A DNA stretch of 64,000 nucleotides, from positions 420,900 to 484,899 of the forward strand of contig NZ_JADPJH010000002.1 of assembly GCF_023073315.1 (NCBI RefSeq), read 5' to 3'. This DNA comes from Bradyrhizobium sp. 1 (GTDB lineage: Bacteria; Pseudomonadota; Alphaproteobacteria; Rhizobiales; Xanthobacteraceae). The position numbers were made by a program, and so were the translations under genes. The first letter of the stretch is position 1. Each line of letters starts with the position of its first letter. Under the pieces are notes generated by a model that was given only the letters and a program-made list of their open reading frames with translations, had not been told where the DNA came from and did not search any database. Shown in pieces: positions 25,214 through 35,925 of this stretch.

Positions 25214-25578
25214 CCGATACGATCTTCGTCACCGGCCTGTCGATCCACGCCCGCCATGGCGTGATGGAGCACGAGACCGAGGTCGGCCAGCGGTTTATCA
25301 TCGATCTCGAACTCTATACAGACCTGTCGGAGCCCTCGCGCTCTGACAAGCTCGCCGACACCGTGTCCTACGCCGAAGTCGTGGCGACCACGACGGCGGC
25401 CTTCAAGAACACCAATTACAAGCTTTTGGAGCGCGCTGCCGGTGCGGTGGCCGATGCCATCCTGTCGCACTTCCCGCGCATCCGCGCGGTGAAGATCACC
25501 GTGCACAAGCCGCATGCGCCGATCGCGGCGATCTTCGACGACGTCGGCATCATGCTGACGCGCGCGCGGCATCCCTGA
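25210..25578 (+). CDS. folB: dihydroneopterin aldolase
   Basis: A 122-residue FolB of usual length, converting 7,8-dihydroneopterin to 6-hydroxymethyl-dihydropterin and glycolaldehyde. Visible hallmarks are GLSIHARHGVMEHE near the N terminus, with the substrate-contacting Glu, a DTVSYAEV stretch, and the C-terminal KPHAPIAAIFDDVGI strand with the catalytic Lys. The start overlaps folP by ATGA, and the stop is one base before the folK start. Confidence 0.95.
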   Translation: MTDTIFVTGLSIHARHGVMEHETEVGQRFIIDLELYTDLSEPSRSDKLADTVSYAEVVATTTAAFKNTNYKLLERAAGAVADAILSHFPRIRAVKITVHKPHAPIAAIFDDVGIMLTRARHP

Positions 25579-25579
25579 T

Positions 25580-26071
25580 ATGGCGAGCGTGCTGATCGCG
25601 CTCGGCGGCAATGTCGGCGATGTCCGCACGACATTCCGCAAGGCGATCTCCCACATCTGCGGCATGGCGCAAGCCGCAATGATCGCGCGCTCCTCGGATT
25701 ACAGCACCCCGCCCTGGGGCGACGAGGACCAGGATCCCTTCATCAATGCTTGCGTCGAGATCGAGACCGACCTCGATCCGCACGCGCTGCTGTTCGTGAT
25801 GCAGAAGGTCGAGCAGAAGTTCGGCCGCACGCGCAACAAAGAGCGGCAATGGGGCCCGCGCACGCTCGATCTCGACATGATCGCCTATGACGATGTGTCG
25901 TTTCAGAAGCCCGATCTGACCCTGCCGCATCCGCGCCTGTTCGAGCGGGCCTTCGTGCTGGTGCCGCTGGCGGAAATCGCGCCGGACCGTGTGATATCAG
26001 GCATTCGTGTACGTGACGGGCTTGCCAGCGTCTCGACGCAAGGCATTGAGCGGCTTCCGGATACCGGTTAA
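25580..26071 (+). CDS. folK: 2-amino-4-hydroxy-6-hydroxymethyldihydropteridine pyrophosphokinase
   Basis: A 163-residue HPPK that transfers pyrophosphate from ATP to the pterin, providing the FolP substrate. Motifs: ALGGNVGDV at the N terminus, QDPFINACVEIETDL, and RTRNKERQWGPRTLDLDMIAYDD, which holds the HPPK signature (RWGPRTLDLDI-like). Only one base separates it from folB. It is the last gene of the folP-folB-folK operon. Confidence 0.95.
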   Translation: MASVLIALGGNVGDVRTTFRKAISHICGMAQAAMIARSSDYSTPPWGDEDQDPFINACVEIETDLDPHALLFVMQKVEQKFGRTRNKERQWGPRTLDLDMIAYDDVSFQKPDLTLPHPRLFERAFVLVPLAEIAPDRVISGIRVRDGLASVSTQGIERLPDTG

Positions 26072-26152
26072 CCAAAAACAACCGTTTGCAGGGACGGTCG
26101 GCCGTGGCAATTTCGGCTGCGAACAACAAGATTTTCGGGAGCCCCTGGCCGC

Positions 26153-28024
26153 ATGACCTCCGTGATTGACGACCTGCCCCTGGCGGCCGATTTCCCCAAG
26201 GCGACCGTCGAGGACTGGCGCAAGCTGGTCGACGGCGTGCTGAAGGGCGCGCCGTTCGAGAAGCTGGTTGGCAAGACCTATGACGGCATCAAGATCGATC
26301 CGCTCTATCCGCGCGCCAAGGGCGTTGCGCCCGTGGTCGGACGGCCGGCGACTGCACCCTGGCAGATCGTGCAGCGGATCGACCATCCCGACGCGGTGGC
26401 CGCGAATGCGCAGGCGCTGACCGATCTGGAGAATGGCGCGACCGGACTCGCGCTGGTGTTCGCCGGTGGCAATGGCGCTTACGGTTTCGGCCTGGAACCG
26501 ACGGCCGATGCCGTCGCAAAAATCCTGAAGGACATTCATCTCGACGCCGGCATCGGCATCGAACTCCAGGTCGGTCCGCAATCGCGGATGGCCGCGATCC
26601 ATGTCGCGGAATATGTGAAGAGCAACAGCATCGATCCCGCCGCCTGCAACATCCGCTTCGGCCTCGATCCGCTCGCGGCCTGCGCGGTTTGGGGCCACAG
26701 CCCTTATACCTGGGACGAGATCGTTCCCGCCGTCACCGGCGGCATCAAGGGCCTTGCCGCACTCGGCTTCAAGGGGCCGTTCGCGTCCGCAGATGGGCGC
26801 GTGATCCACGATGCCGGCGGCTCCGAGGTGCAGGAGCTTGCCTTCGTGCTCGCTTGCGGCGTTGCCTATTTGCGCGCGATCGAAGGTGCCGGCGTTCCGT
26901 TGGAAGCCGCGCAGGGCATGGTCTATGCGCGGCTTTCCGCCGACGCCGACCAGTTTCTGACCATGGTAAAATTCCGCGCATTGCGGCTGTTGTGGGCACG
27001 CATCGAGACCGCGTGCGGGCTGACGCCGAAGCCGCTCTTCGTCGCCGCCGATACCGCCTGGCGCATGCTGACGCAGCGCGACCCTTACGTGAACATGCTG
27101 CGCGCGACCATCGCGACATTCGCCGCGGGCCTTGCCGGGGCCAATGCGATCACCGTGCTGCCGCATACGCTGGCGCTCGGGCTGCCCGATCCGTTCGCGC
27201 GGCGCGTGGCGCGCAACACACAAGCCCTGCTGCTGGAAGAAAGCAATCTCGCCAAGGTCAGCGATCCCGCCGCGGGTGCAGGCGGCATCGAGACGCTGAC
27301 GGCGCAGCTCTGCGACGCCGCCTGGGCGCTGTTCCAGGAGAGCGAGAAGGCCGGCGGCGCTTTTGCCGCCCTTCAGCAAGGCCTGTTCCAGAGCAAGGTC
27401 GCGGCTGCGCGCAAAGCGCGAGACGCCAACATCGCAAAGCGCCGCGACGTGCTGACCGGCGCCAGCGAGTTTCCGAACCTGCATGAGCGCGAGACGACGG
27501 TGCTGAAGGCAACGCCGATCGCGCTCGCACCGTATGGCGAGCCAAAATACAAGTTTGACGCGCTGCCGCCGATCCGGCTCGCGGAACCGTTCGAGGCGTT
27601 GCGCGACAAATCCGACGCGGCACTGAAGGCGCGCGGCGCACGGCCGAAAGTCTTCTTGGCCAATCTCGGTACGGCCGCAGATTTCACCGCGCGCGCCACC
27701 TTCGCCAAAAGCTTCTTCGAGGCCGGCGGTATCGAGGCCGTCGACAGCGAGGGCTTTGCCGATCCGGCCACGCTGGCCGTCGCCTTCAAGGCCTCCGGTG
27801 CCGGGCTTGCCTGTCTTTGTTCCAGCGACAAGGCCTATGCGGAACACGCCGAAGCCGCGGCGAAGGCCCTGCAAACGGCGGGCGCACGACATATCTATCT
27901 GGCAGGCCGCCCGACTGATGCCGAGGCGGCGCTGCGTGCCGCCGGCGTCACGGGTTTTGTCTTTGCCGGCGGCGATGCGCTTGCGACGTTGCAGGACGCC
28001 TATCGACGAATGGAGCAGGCATGA
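26153..28024 (+). CDS. mutA: methylmalonyl-CoA mutase, small (beta) subunit
   Basis: A 623-residue non-catalytic partner of MutB. It shares the TIM-barrel text (GGIKGLAALGFKG; VARNTQALLLEESNLAKVSDPAAGAGGIETLT, quoted in parts) and has a degenerate cobalamin domain from about residue 480 that lacks DxHxxG, as in other small subunits. It forms a heterodimer with MutB to convert (R)-methylmalonyl-CoA to succinyl-CoA for propionate and branched-chain catabolism. The gene begins an operon; its stop overlaps the following GFA gene by ATGA. Confidence 0.93.
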   Translation: MTSVIDDLPLAADFPKATVEDWRKLVDGVLKGAPFEKLVGKTYDGIKIDPLYPRAKGVAPVVGRPATAPWQIVQRIDHPDAVAANAQALTDLENGATGLALVFAGGNGAYGFGLEPTADAVAKILKDIHLDAGIGIELQVGPQSRMAAIHVAEYVKSNSIDPAACNIRFGLDPLAACAVWGHSPYTWDEIVPAVTGGIKGLAALGFKGPFASADGRVIHDAGGSEVQELAFVLACGVAYLRAIEGAGVPLEAAQGMVYARLSADADQFLTMVKFRALRLLWARIETACGLTPKPLFVAADTAWRMLTQRDPYVNMLRATIATFAAGLAGANAITVLPHTLALGLPDPFARRVARNTQALLLEESNLAKVSDPAAGAGGIETLTAQLCDAAWALFQESEKAGGAFAALQQGLFQSKVAAARKARDANIAKRRDVLTGASEFPNLHERETTVLKATPIALAPYGEPKYKFDALPPIRLAEPFEALRDKSDAALKARGARPKVFLANLGTAADFTARATFAKSFFEAGGIEAVDSEGFADPATLAVAFKASGAGLACLCSSDKAYAEHAEAAAKALQTAGARHIYLAGRPTDAEAALRAAGVTGFVFAGGDALATLQDAYRRMEQA

Positions 28025-28485
28025 CCGAGGCGAGCAAACCCGTTCTCACCGGCGGCTGCCAATGCGGCGCGGTGCGCTTTGCGCTGACCGCCGCGCCGAA
28101 CAAGATTTCGATCTGCCATTGCCGGATGTGCCAGAAGGCGAGCGGTGCGCCGTTCGCCTCCTTCGCCGATATCAACCGGACCGATTTCGTCTGGACCAAG
28201 GGAGAGCCGGCGTTGTTCCGCTCCTCCTCGATCGCCGACCGCGGCTATTGCGCCGCCTGCGGCACGCCTTTGAGTTTCGGCCGCATCGACGGCGACCGGA
28301 TCGAGATCATGACCGGCGCCTTCGACCGCCCCGACCGGCTGGTGCCGACCCGGCAATACGGGACAGAGTCGCGCCTCGGCTGGGTGGTCGGCATCTCCAA
28401 TCTGCCGAGCCAGACCACGCAGCAGAATTACGGACCGGAGAAGATGGCGACCATCGTCAGCCATCAGCATCCGGACCATGATTGA
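28021..28485 (+). CDS. GFA family protein inside the mutase operon
   Basis: A 154-residue GFA (Mss4-like) protein. Zinc ligands are [27 protein letters not shown] and [11 protein letters not shown]. It is related to, but clearly different from, the protein at 3640. It starts within the mutA stop codon (ATGA) and ends 23 bp before mutB, so it must be co-transcribed and translationally coupled with the mutase. No role for GFA proteins in methylmalonyl-CoA metabolism is established; protection from an aldehyde or thiol by-product is a guess. Confidence 0.88.
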   Translation: MTEASKPVLTGGCQCGAVRFALTAAPNKISICHCRMCQKASGAPFASFADINRTDFVWTKGEPALFRSSSIADRGYCAACGTPLSFGRIDGDRIEIMTGAFDRPDRLVPTRQYGTESRLGWVVGISNLPSQTTQQNYGPEKMATIVSHQHPDHD

Positions 28486-28508
28486 GCGCCTATGATATGG
28501 TTGAAGCC

Positions 28509-30665
<2,157 letters not shown>

Positions 30666-30702
30666 TTCCGCCGCCACCAATCTCCGACAGGAAGGATATT
30701 GC

Positions 30703-31497
30703 GTGATTTTTTCCGCGCCAATGTTCATGCGCGCGCTCGCTGTGGTCGCAGCTTGCAGCGCGTTGTTCAGTACCGCCGTCGCGGCCGATCCGAAGCCCGA
30801 AGCCGCCATCAAGACCAAGAGCATCGACGCCCGCATCTTCCTCGACGACAAGATCAAAGCCAACGCAGCACTGGCAGCGGATTGCCTTGCCGAGGGCAAG
30901 AAGTGGCTCGACAAGAACGCCGCTGACGCTGCCGCCTCGCGCAAGGAGGATCCGCAGTTCTTCAAGGACGGCGGCTGGGATTTTGAGCGCAGATATTCAA
31001 TCCGCTCCGTCGTCGCCGATCGCTATGTCAGCGTGCTGCGCAACGACTACATGGACACCCATGGCGCCCATCCCAATTCGGACGTGAACACGATCCTTTG
31101 GGACAAGGCCGAGAGCAAGCGCATCTCGATCCGGCCGTTCTTCACCGAGACCGCCGATGGCGGCCCGACCATGAAGGCGATGGTGAAGGCCGTGGTCGTC
31201 TCGCTCAGGGCCGAGAAAAAGAAGCGCGACACCAGCGAGACCGCGACCGACGAATGGTTCAAGAGCGTGGAGCCGAGCCTCGTCAAGATCGGCGCGGTGA
31301 CGCTGGCGCCGTCAACCGAAGCCGGCAAGAGTTCCGGCCTCACCTTCCATTACCCGCCTTACGCGGTCGGCCCCTACGCCGAGGGCGAATATGTCGCATT
31401 CGTGCCGTGGGAGACGTTGAAGCCGTTCCTGACCGCAGAAGGCGCGCGCATTTTCGGCGGTGGACGGCCGAAGGGCGATGCGGACGAGCAGCAATAA
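30703..31497 (+). CDS. exported DUF3298 domain protein
   Basis: A 264-residue secreted protein. The GTG start has GGAAGG eight to thirteen bases upstream; the signal peptide spans about residues 1-28 (ending AVAADP). The C-terminal half carries the DUF3298 (RsiV-like) fold: GLTFHYPPYAVGPYAEGEYVAFVPWETLKPFL. The RsiV branch binds lysozyme in Bacillus, and related domains occur in peptidoglycan deacetylases; here no catalytic motif is visible. It follows mutB by 37 bp and may be read through, but a functional link to the mutase is not obvious. Confidence 0.8.
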   Translation: MIFSAPMFMRALAVVAACSALFSTAVAADPKPEAAIKTKSIDARIFLDDKIKANAALAADCLAEGKKWLDKNAADAAASRKEDPQFFKDGGWDFERRYSIRSVVADRYVSVLRNDYMDTHGAHPNSDVNTILWDKAESKRISIRPFFTETADGGPTMKAMVKAVVVSLRAEKKKRDTSETATDEWFKSVEPSLVKIGAVTLAPSTEAGKSSGLTFHYPPYAVGPYAEGEYVAFVPWETLKPFLTAEGARIFGGGRPKGDADEQQ

Positions 31498-31618
31498 ATC
31501 TGGACGGGACCATTTGCTCACAACGTAGTGGCGCGGCTTCTTGCGACATCGGCGCAAATCCGCCTAAAATATTGCATCGACAAGAGCCCGATTCCCGAGG
31601 GCGCCGCCGGGATCATTG

Positions 31619-32605
31619 ATGTCAGGGATCACGCGCCGCATTTTCGCGGCCTCTTCTATGGCTGCGGCCACTTCCGCTCTCCTCACGCCTGCGCGCGCGC
31701 AAGCCTATCCGGCGCGGCCGGTGAGCTTGATCGTGCCCTGGGGTGCGGGTGGCGGCACGGACGCGACCGCGCGCGTCGTCGCGACGCTCCTGGAGAAGGA
31801 GCTGGGCCAGCCATTCAACGTCGTCAACCGCACCGGCGGGTCCGGCGTCGTCGGCCATGCCGAGATCGCAACCGCGACACCGGACGGCTACACGATCGGC
31901 ATGCTGACCGTGGAAATCTCGATGCTGCATTGGCAGGCCCTGACGCACCTGACGCCGCGGAACTTCACGGCACTGGCGCTGATGAACGAAGACCCGCCGG
32001 GCATCCAGGTCTCCTCGTCATCGCCGTACAAGACGTTGAAGGAGCTCATGGATGCCATCAAGATGGCGGCGCCCGGAAGGTTCAAGGCATCGGGCACGGG
32101 ACAAGGCGGCATCTGGCATCTCGCACTCGTCGGCTGGATGCAGGCGATGGGATTGCCGGTGAACCAGGTCTCGTGGTCAGCGTCGAATGGCGCAGCACCG
32201 GCCATGCAGGATCTCGTCGCGGGCAGCCTCGATCTCACCACCTGCTCGGTACCGGAAGCGCGGCCCACCATCGAGGCCGGCCAGGCGCGCAGCCTCGCAA
32301 TCATGGCGCTCGCACGCAACCCGATCTTCCCCGACGTCCCGACGCTGAAAGAGACGCTCGGCATCGACTATTCCACCAGCTCATGGCGCGGCATCGGCGC
32401 GCCCAAGGGCTTGGCTCCGGAGGTCGCCACCAAGCTGACCGCGGCCTTGAAGAAGGTCTACGACTCCCCCGAGTTCAGGGATTTCATGACCAGGCGCGGC
32501 TTCGGCACCGTGTGGCGCGATGCCGGCCAGTTCGCGACCTTCATGGACCAGGCCGACGCCCAGATGGGGCAAGCCATGAAGGCAGCGGGTTTTGCGAAGG
32601 CCTGA
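31619..32605 (+). CDS. Bug family (TctC-type) periplasmic solute-binding protein
   Basis: A 328-residue binding protein of the tripartite tricarboxylate transporter type. The signal peptide (residues 1 to about 28, ALLTPARAQA) includes an RR pair (TRRIFAASS). The mature start YPARPVSLIVPWGAGGGTD is the family signature, with NRTGGSGVVGHAEIA and ATPDGYTIGM following. No TctA/TctB membrane genes are nearby, as is common for orphan Bug proteins. The ligand is unknown; carboxylates or aromatic acids are typical. It sits between mutB and meaB, which may hint at a propionate-related acid. Confidence 0.88.
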   Translation: MSGITRRIFAASSMAAATSALLTPARAQAYPARPVSLIVPWGAGGGTDATARVVATLLEKELGQPFNVVNRTGGSGVVGHAEIATATPDGYTIGMLTVEISMLHWQALTHLTPRNFTALALMNEDPPGIQVSSSSPYKTLKELMDAIKMAAPGRFKASGTGQGGIWHLALVGWMQAMGLPVNQVSWSASNGAAPAMQDLVAGSLDLTTCSVPEARPTIEAGQARSLAIMALARNPIFPDVPTLKETLGIDYSTSSWRGIGAPKGLAPEVATKLTAALKKVYDSPEFRDFMTRRGFGTVWRDAGQFATFMDQADAQMGQAMKAAGFAKA

Positions 32606-32624
32606 TTTGACACCTCATCCCGAG

Positions 32625-32656
32625 CGCCCAGCTGCGGCAACATCCTTAGCTGGGCG
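32625..32656. repeat. hairpin between the Bug-protein gene and meaB
   Basis: CGCCCAGCT (32625-32633) pairs with AGCTGGGCG (32648-32656) around a 14-base loop. No T tract follows, so it is more likely a stability or attenuation hairpin or a repeat fragment than an intrinsic terminator. Confidence 0.55.
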
Positions 32657-32694
32657 GCCCTCGCCTGCCCCGCCGTGGCGTTGTAAAGCAGGGC

Positions 32695-33684
32695 ATGACT
32701 GAGAAGAAGCCCTCGCTGGACATCAAATCCCTCGCCCGCGATCTGCGCGCCGGCAGCCGCGCGGCGCTGGCGCGGGCGATCACGCTGGTGGAGAGCCGGC
32801 GCGGCGACCACCAGGCGCTGGCACGCGAGCTGGTGCAGATGCTGCTGCCCGACACCGGCAAGGCGTTCCGCGTCGGCATCACCGGATCGCCCGGCGTCGG
32901 CAAATCCACGACCATCGATGTGCTCGGCAGCTATCTGATCGAGCAGGGCCACAAGGTCGCGGTGCTCGCGGTCGACCCGTCCTCGGCGCGCAGCGGCGGC
33001 TCGATCCTTGGTGACAAGACGCGGATGGCGCAGTTGTCAGCATCAGACGATGCCTTCATCCGCCCCTCGCCATCGTCAGGCACGCTCGGCGGCGTCGCGT
33101 CGAAAACGCGTGAGGCGATGCTGCTGTGCGAGGCGGCCGGCTTCGGTGTCGTGCTGGTCGAAACCGTCGGCATCGGCCAATCCGAGACCGCGGTCTGCGA
33201 CATGACCGATTTCTTCCTCGCACTCATGCTGCCGGGTGGCGGCGATGAATTGCAGGGCATCAAGAAGGGCCTCGTCGAGCTCGCCGACATGATCGCCATC
33301 AACAAGGCCGACGGCGACAACCTCAAGCGTGCCAACATCACCGCCGCCGATTATCGCGGCGCGCTACACATTTTGACGCCGCGGTCCGAACATTGGCATC
33401 CGCCTGTCGTCACCTACTCCGCGCTGGCCGGCACCGGCATCGCCGAGCTGTGGCAGAAGGTGCTCGATCACCGTAAGGCGATGAACGCATCCGGCGATTT
33501 TGCCGCGCGGCGACGCGACCAGCAGGTCAAGTGGATGTGGTCGATGCTGGAGCAGCGGATGCTTTCACGACTGCGCAGTGAGGCGTCGGTTCGTACGAAG
33601 GTCAAGAAGATCGAGACTGAAGTCGCCGAAGGCCATCTCACGCCGGCGCTTGCCGCCGAGAAGATTCTGGAGTTGCTGCAATGA
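32695..33684 (+). CDS. meaB: methylmalonyl-CoA mutase-associated GTPase MeaB (ArgK)
   Basis: A 329-residue G3E-type P-loop GTPase that loads and protects adenosylcobalamin on methylmalonyl-CoA mutase. Walker A GSPGVGKS at residues about 64-71, switch regions VDPSSARSGGSILGDKTRM and ETVGIGQSE, and the base-recognition NKAD are all intact. The length is usual. The genomic link with mutA/mutB supports MeaB rather than other ArgK relatives. It overlaps pcp by ATGA. Confidence 0.95.
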   Translation: MTEKKPSLDIKSLARDLRAGSRAALARAITLVESRRGDHQALARELVQMLLPDTGKAFRVGITGSPGVGKSTTIDVLGSYLIEQGHKVAVLAVDPSSARSGGSILGDKTRMAQLSASDDAFIRPSPSSGTLGGVASKTREAMLLCEAAGFGVVLVETVGIGQSETAVCDMTDFFLALMLPGGGDELQGIKKGLVELADMIAINKADGDNLKRANITAADYRGALHILTPRSEHWHPPVVTYSALAGTGIAELWQKVLDHRKAMNASGDFAARRRDQQVKWMWSMLEQRMLSRLRSEASVRTKVKKIETEVAEGHLTPALAAEKILELLQ

Positions 33685-34328
33685 GCGACAAGCTGCGCAT
33701 TCTCCTCACCGGCTTCGGGCCGTTTCCCGGCGCGCCCTATAATCCGACGCAGCCGCTGGTGGCGCGTCTGGCGCATTTGCGACGCCCCGCGCTCGACGAT
33801 GTCGCGCTGTCGAGCCACATTTTCCCGGTGACCTATGCCGCGGTCGACCGGCAATTGCCGGAGGTGCTCGCAAAGGAGAAGCCGGATGCGCTGCTGATGT
33901 TCGGCCTCGCTTCCCGCACGCCTTACCTGCGCATCGAGACCCGCGCGCGCAACGCGGTCACCATGCTGTGGCCGGATGCCGCCAACACCCGCTCCAGCAA
34001 GCGCGGCATCGCAGACCATGCGGACGCAATGATGTTCGGCCCGCACACCGCAAAACTGCTGCGCGCCGCGCGCCTCACCGGCATCGATGCGCGTTCCTCG
34101 CGCGATGCCGGCGCCTATCTCTGCAACTACCTGAGCTGGCGCGCGATCGAGAACGTGCGGGCCGGTGGTCCGCAGCTTGCGGGGTTCATCCATATCCCCC
34201 TGCTTGCGCGCAGCGGCGCCGTGCGCCGCAAAGGTGCGCCGCGGATCACGCTGGATGAGCTGGTGGATGCGGGGGAAGCGATGCTGATGGAGCTTGTGCA
34301 GTTGGCGCGGAAGGCGCGCGCTTCGTAG
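33681..34328 (+). CDS. pcp: pyroglutamyl-peptidase I (C15)
   Basis: A 215-residue cysteine peptidase that removes N-terminal pyroglutamate. The catalytic triad fits the family numbering: Glu86 (LRIETRARN), Cys148 (AGAYLCNY) and His171 (FIHIPLL). GFGPFPGAPYNP at residues 11-22 is the N-terminal signature. Translation is coupled to meaB by ATGA. The stop codon TAG (34326-34328) lies inside the left arm of a family B repeat, so the repeat sets the C terminus (ARKARAS). Confidence 0.92.
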   Translation: MSDKLRILLTGFGPFPGAPYNPTQPLVARLAHLRRPALDDVALSSHIFPVTYAAVDRQLPEVLAKEKPDALLMFGLASRTPYLRIETRARNAVTMLWPDAANTRSSKRGIADHADAMMFGPHTAKLLRAARLTGIDARSSRDAGAYLCNYLSWRAIENVRAGGPQLAGFIHIPLLARSGAVRRKGAPRITLDELVDAGEAMLMELVQLARKARAS

Positions 34329-34414
34329 GGTAGGTTAGCCGAAGGCGTAACCCACCTCTTCTGCTTCCGCTGACAGAGACATTGGTGGGTTACGCTTCGC
34401 TAATCCACCCTACG
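34324..34414. repeat. palindromic intergenic repeat, family B copy 2
   Basis: CGTAGGGTAGGTTAGCC at the left and GCTAATCCACCCTACG at the right form inverted arms, with inner arms GGCGTAACCCACC and GGTGGGTTACGC. The outer flanks CTTCGTAGGG and CCCTACGGCACCGT are identical to copy 1 (18288). The left arm supplies the stop codon of pcp. Confidence 0.87.
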
Positions 34415-34524
34415 GCACCGTCTGTGCGGTAAACATTTAACCCTACCGCGAACAATCCCCACGAGCCCGACTGCCCTGCGCTACCTAATCCGCTGCGGAC
34501 CCCGCGTCCGCCGGAGGACGCGTC

Positions 34525-35895
34525 ATGGACCTCAATCGCCGCCATCTCATCGGAGCTTCCACCGCAGGCATTGCCGGCGCACTTGCCATGCCGGCCGACG
34601 CCGCGCGCGCGGCGCCGCTGACGTCCCTGCTCGGCCGCGATGCCACGCAATATGGCGTGCGCCCCGGTATAGCCGAGGATCAGACCCGTGCGCTCCAGCG
34701 CGCGATCGACGAGGCCGCGCGCACGCAGATGCCGCTGGCGCTGCCGCCGGGCGTCTATCGCACCGGATTGCTGCGCCTGCCGAACGGCGCACAATTGATC
34801 GGCGTACGCGGCGCAACGAAACTCGTCTTCACCGGCGGGGCATCCGCTATCCAGAGCGACGGTTCCGACTCGATTGGATTGGCCGGCATCACTTTCGACG
34901 GCGGCGGCGTTCCGCTGCCGACGCGGCGCGGACTGATCCATGTGCTCGGCGGCCGCGACGTCCGCATCACCGAATGCGAGATCACGAACTCCGGCGGCAG
35001 CGGGATCTGGCTCGAGCAGGTTTCGGGCGACATCTCCGGCAACATTTTCACCAACATCGCAGTGACGGCGGTGGTCTCGTTCGACGCCAAGGGGCTCAGC
35101 GTGTCGCGCAACACCATCATCGGCACCAATGACAACGGCATCGAGATCCTGCGCAACGCGATCGGCGACGACGGCACGCTGGTCACGGATAATCGCATCG
35201 AGGACATCAAGGCCGGGCCGGGCGGCTCGGGCCAGTACGGCAATGCCATCAACGCCTTCCGCGCCGGCAATGTGATCGTGCGCGGCAACCGCATCAGAAA
35301 CTGCGACTACTCCGCGGTGCGCGGCAATTCCGCCTCCAACATCCACATATCAGGCAACAGCGTCAGCGACGTCCGCGAGGTCGCCCTCTATTCCGAATTC
35401 GCATTCGAAGCCGCGGTGATCGCCAACAACACGGTCGATGGCGCCGCGGTCGGCGTCTCCGTCTGCAATTTCAACGAAGGCGGCCGCATCGCGGTGGTCC
35501 AGGGCAACATCATCCGCAATCTGATCCCGAAACGGCCGATCGGCACCGCGCCGGATGACGACGCCGGCGTCGGCATCTACATCGAGGCCGACACCTCCGT
35601 GACCGGCAACGTGATCGAGAACGCGCCGTCCTACGGCATCGTCGCCGGCTGGGGCAAATATCTGCGCGACGTCGCGATCACGGGCAATGTGATCCGCAAG
35701 GCGCTGGCCGGCATCGGCGTCTCCGTGGTGCCAGGGGCCGGCACCGCGCTCGTCAACAACAACATGATCTCGGAAACCCCGCGCGGCGCCGTGGTCGGCC
35801 TCGACCACGCCCGTGCGGTGACGTCCGACCTGTCGGCGGACGGCGCGCAGCGCTTTGCACAGGTGGTGATCGGCGGGAATGCGGTGCGGCGGTAG
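34525..35895 (+). CDS. TIGR03808 family Tat-secreted parallel beta-helix protein
   Basis: A 456-residue exported protein. The N terminus has a twin-arginine signal (MDLNRRHLIGAS), cleaved near AARAAP. The rest is a right-handed parallel beta-helix of short repeats (ISGNIFTNIAVTAVVSF; VIVRGNRIRNCDYSAVRGN; IHISGNSVSDVREVAL), as in pectate-lyase-like folds. It matches the 'TAT-translocated repetitive protein' family TIGR03808, known mainly from Rhizobiales; the function is unknown, and surface polysaccharide binding or cleavage is plausible. CGGAGGA lies ten bases before the ATG. The TIGR03809 gene is convergent, 30 bp away. Confidence 0.87.
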   Translation: MDLNRRHLIGASTAGIAGALAMPADAARAAPLTSLLGRDATQYGVRPGIAEDQTRALQRAIDEAARTQMPLALPPGVYRTGLLRLPNGAQLIGVRGATKLVFTGGASAIQSDGSDSIGLAGITFDGGGVPLPTRRGLIHVLGGRDVRITECEITNSGGSGIWLEQVSGDISGNIFTNIAVTAVVSFDAKGLSVSRNTIIGTNDNGIEILRNAIGDDGTLVTDNRIEDIKAGPGGSGQYGNAINAFRAGNVIVRGNRIRNCDYSAVRGNSASNIHISGNSVSDVREVALYSEFAFEAAVIANNTVDGAAVGVSVCNFNEGGRIAVVQGNIIRNLIPKRPIGTAPDDDAGVGIYIEADTSVTGNVIENAPSYGIVAGWGKYLRDVAITGNVIRKALAGIGVSVVPGAGTALVNNNMISETPRGAVVGLDHARAVTSDLSADGAQRFAQVVIGGNAVRR

Positions 35896-35925
35896 TTACC
35901 GGCCCCCGCGTCCAGCTCCCAAACG

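Noticed and set aside
25997..27892. 631-codon minus-strand open frame over mutA
   Set aside because: Shadow of the high-GC mutA frame; mutA has family motifs and operon spacing.
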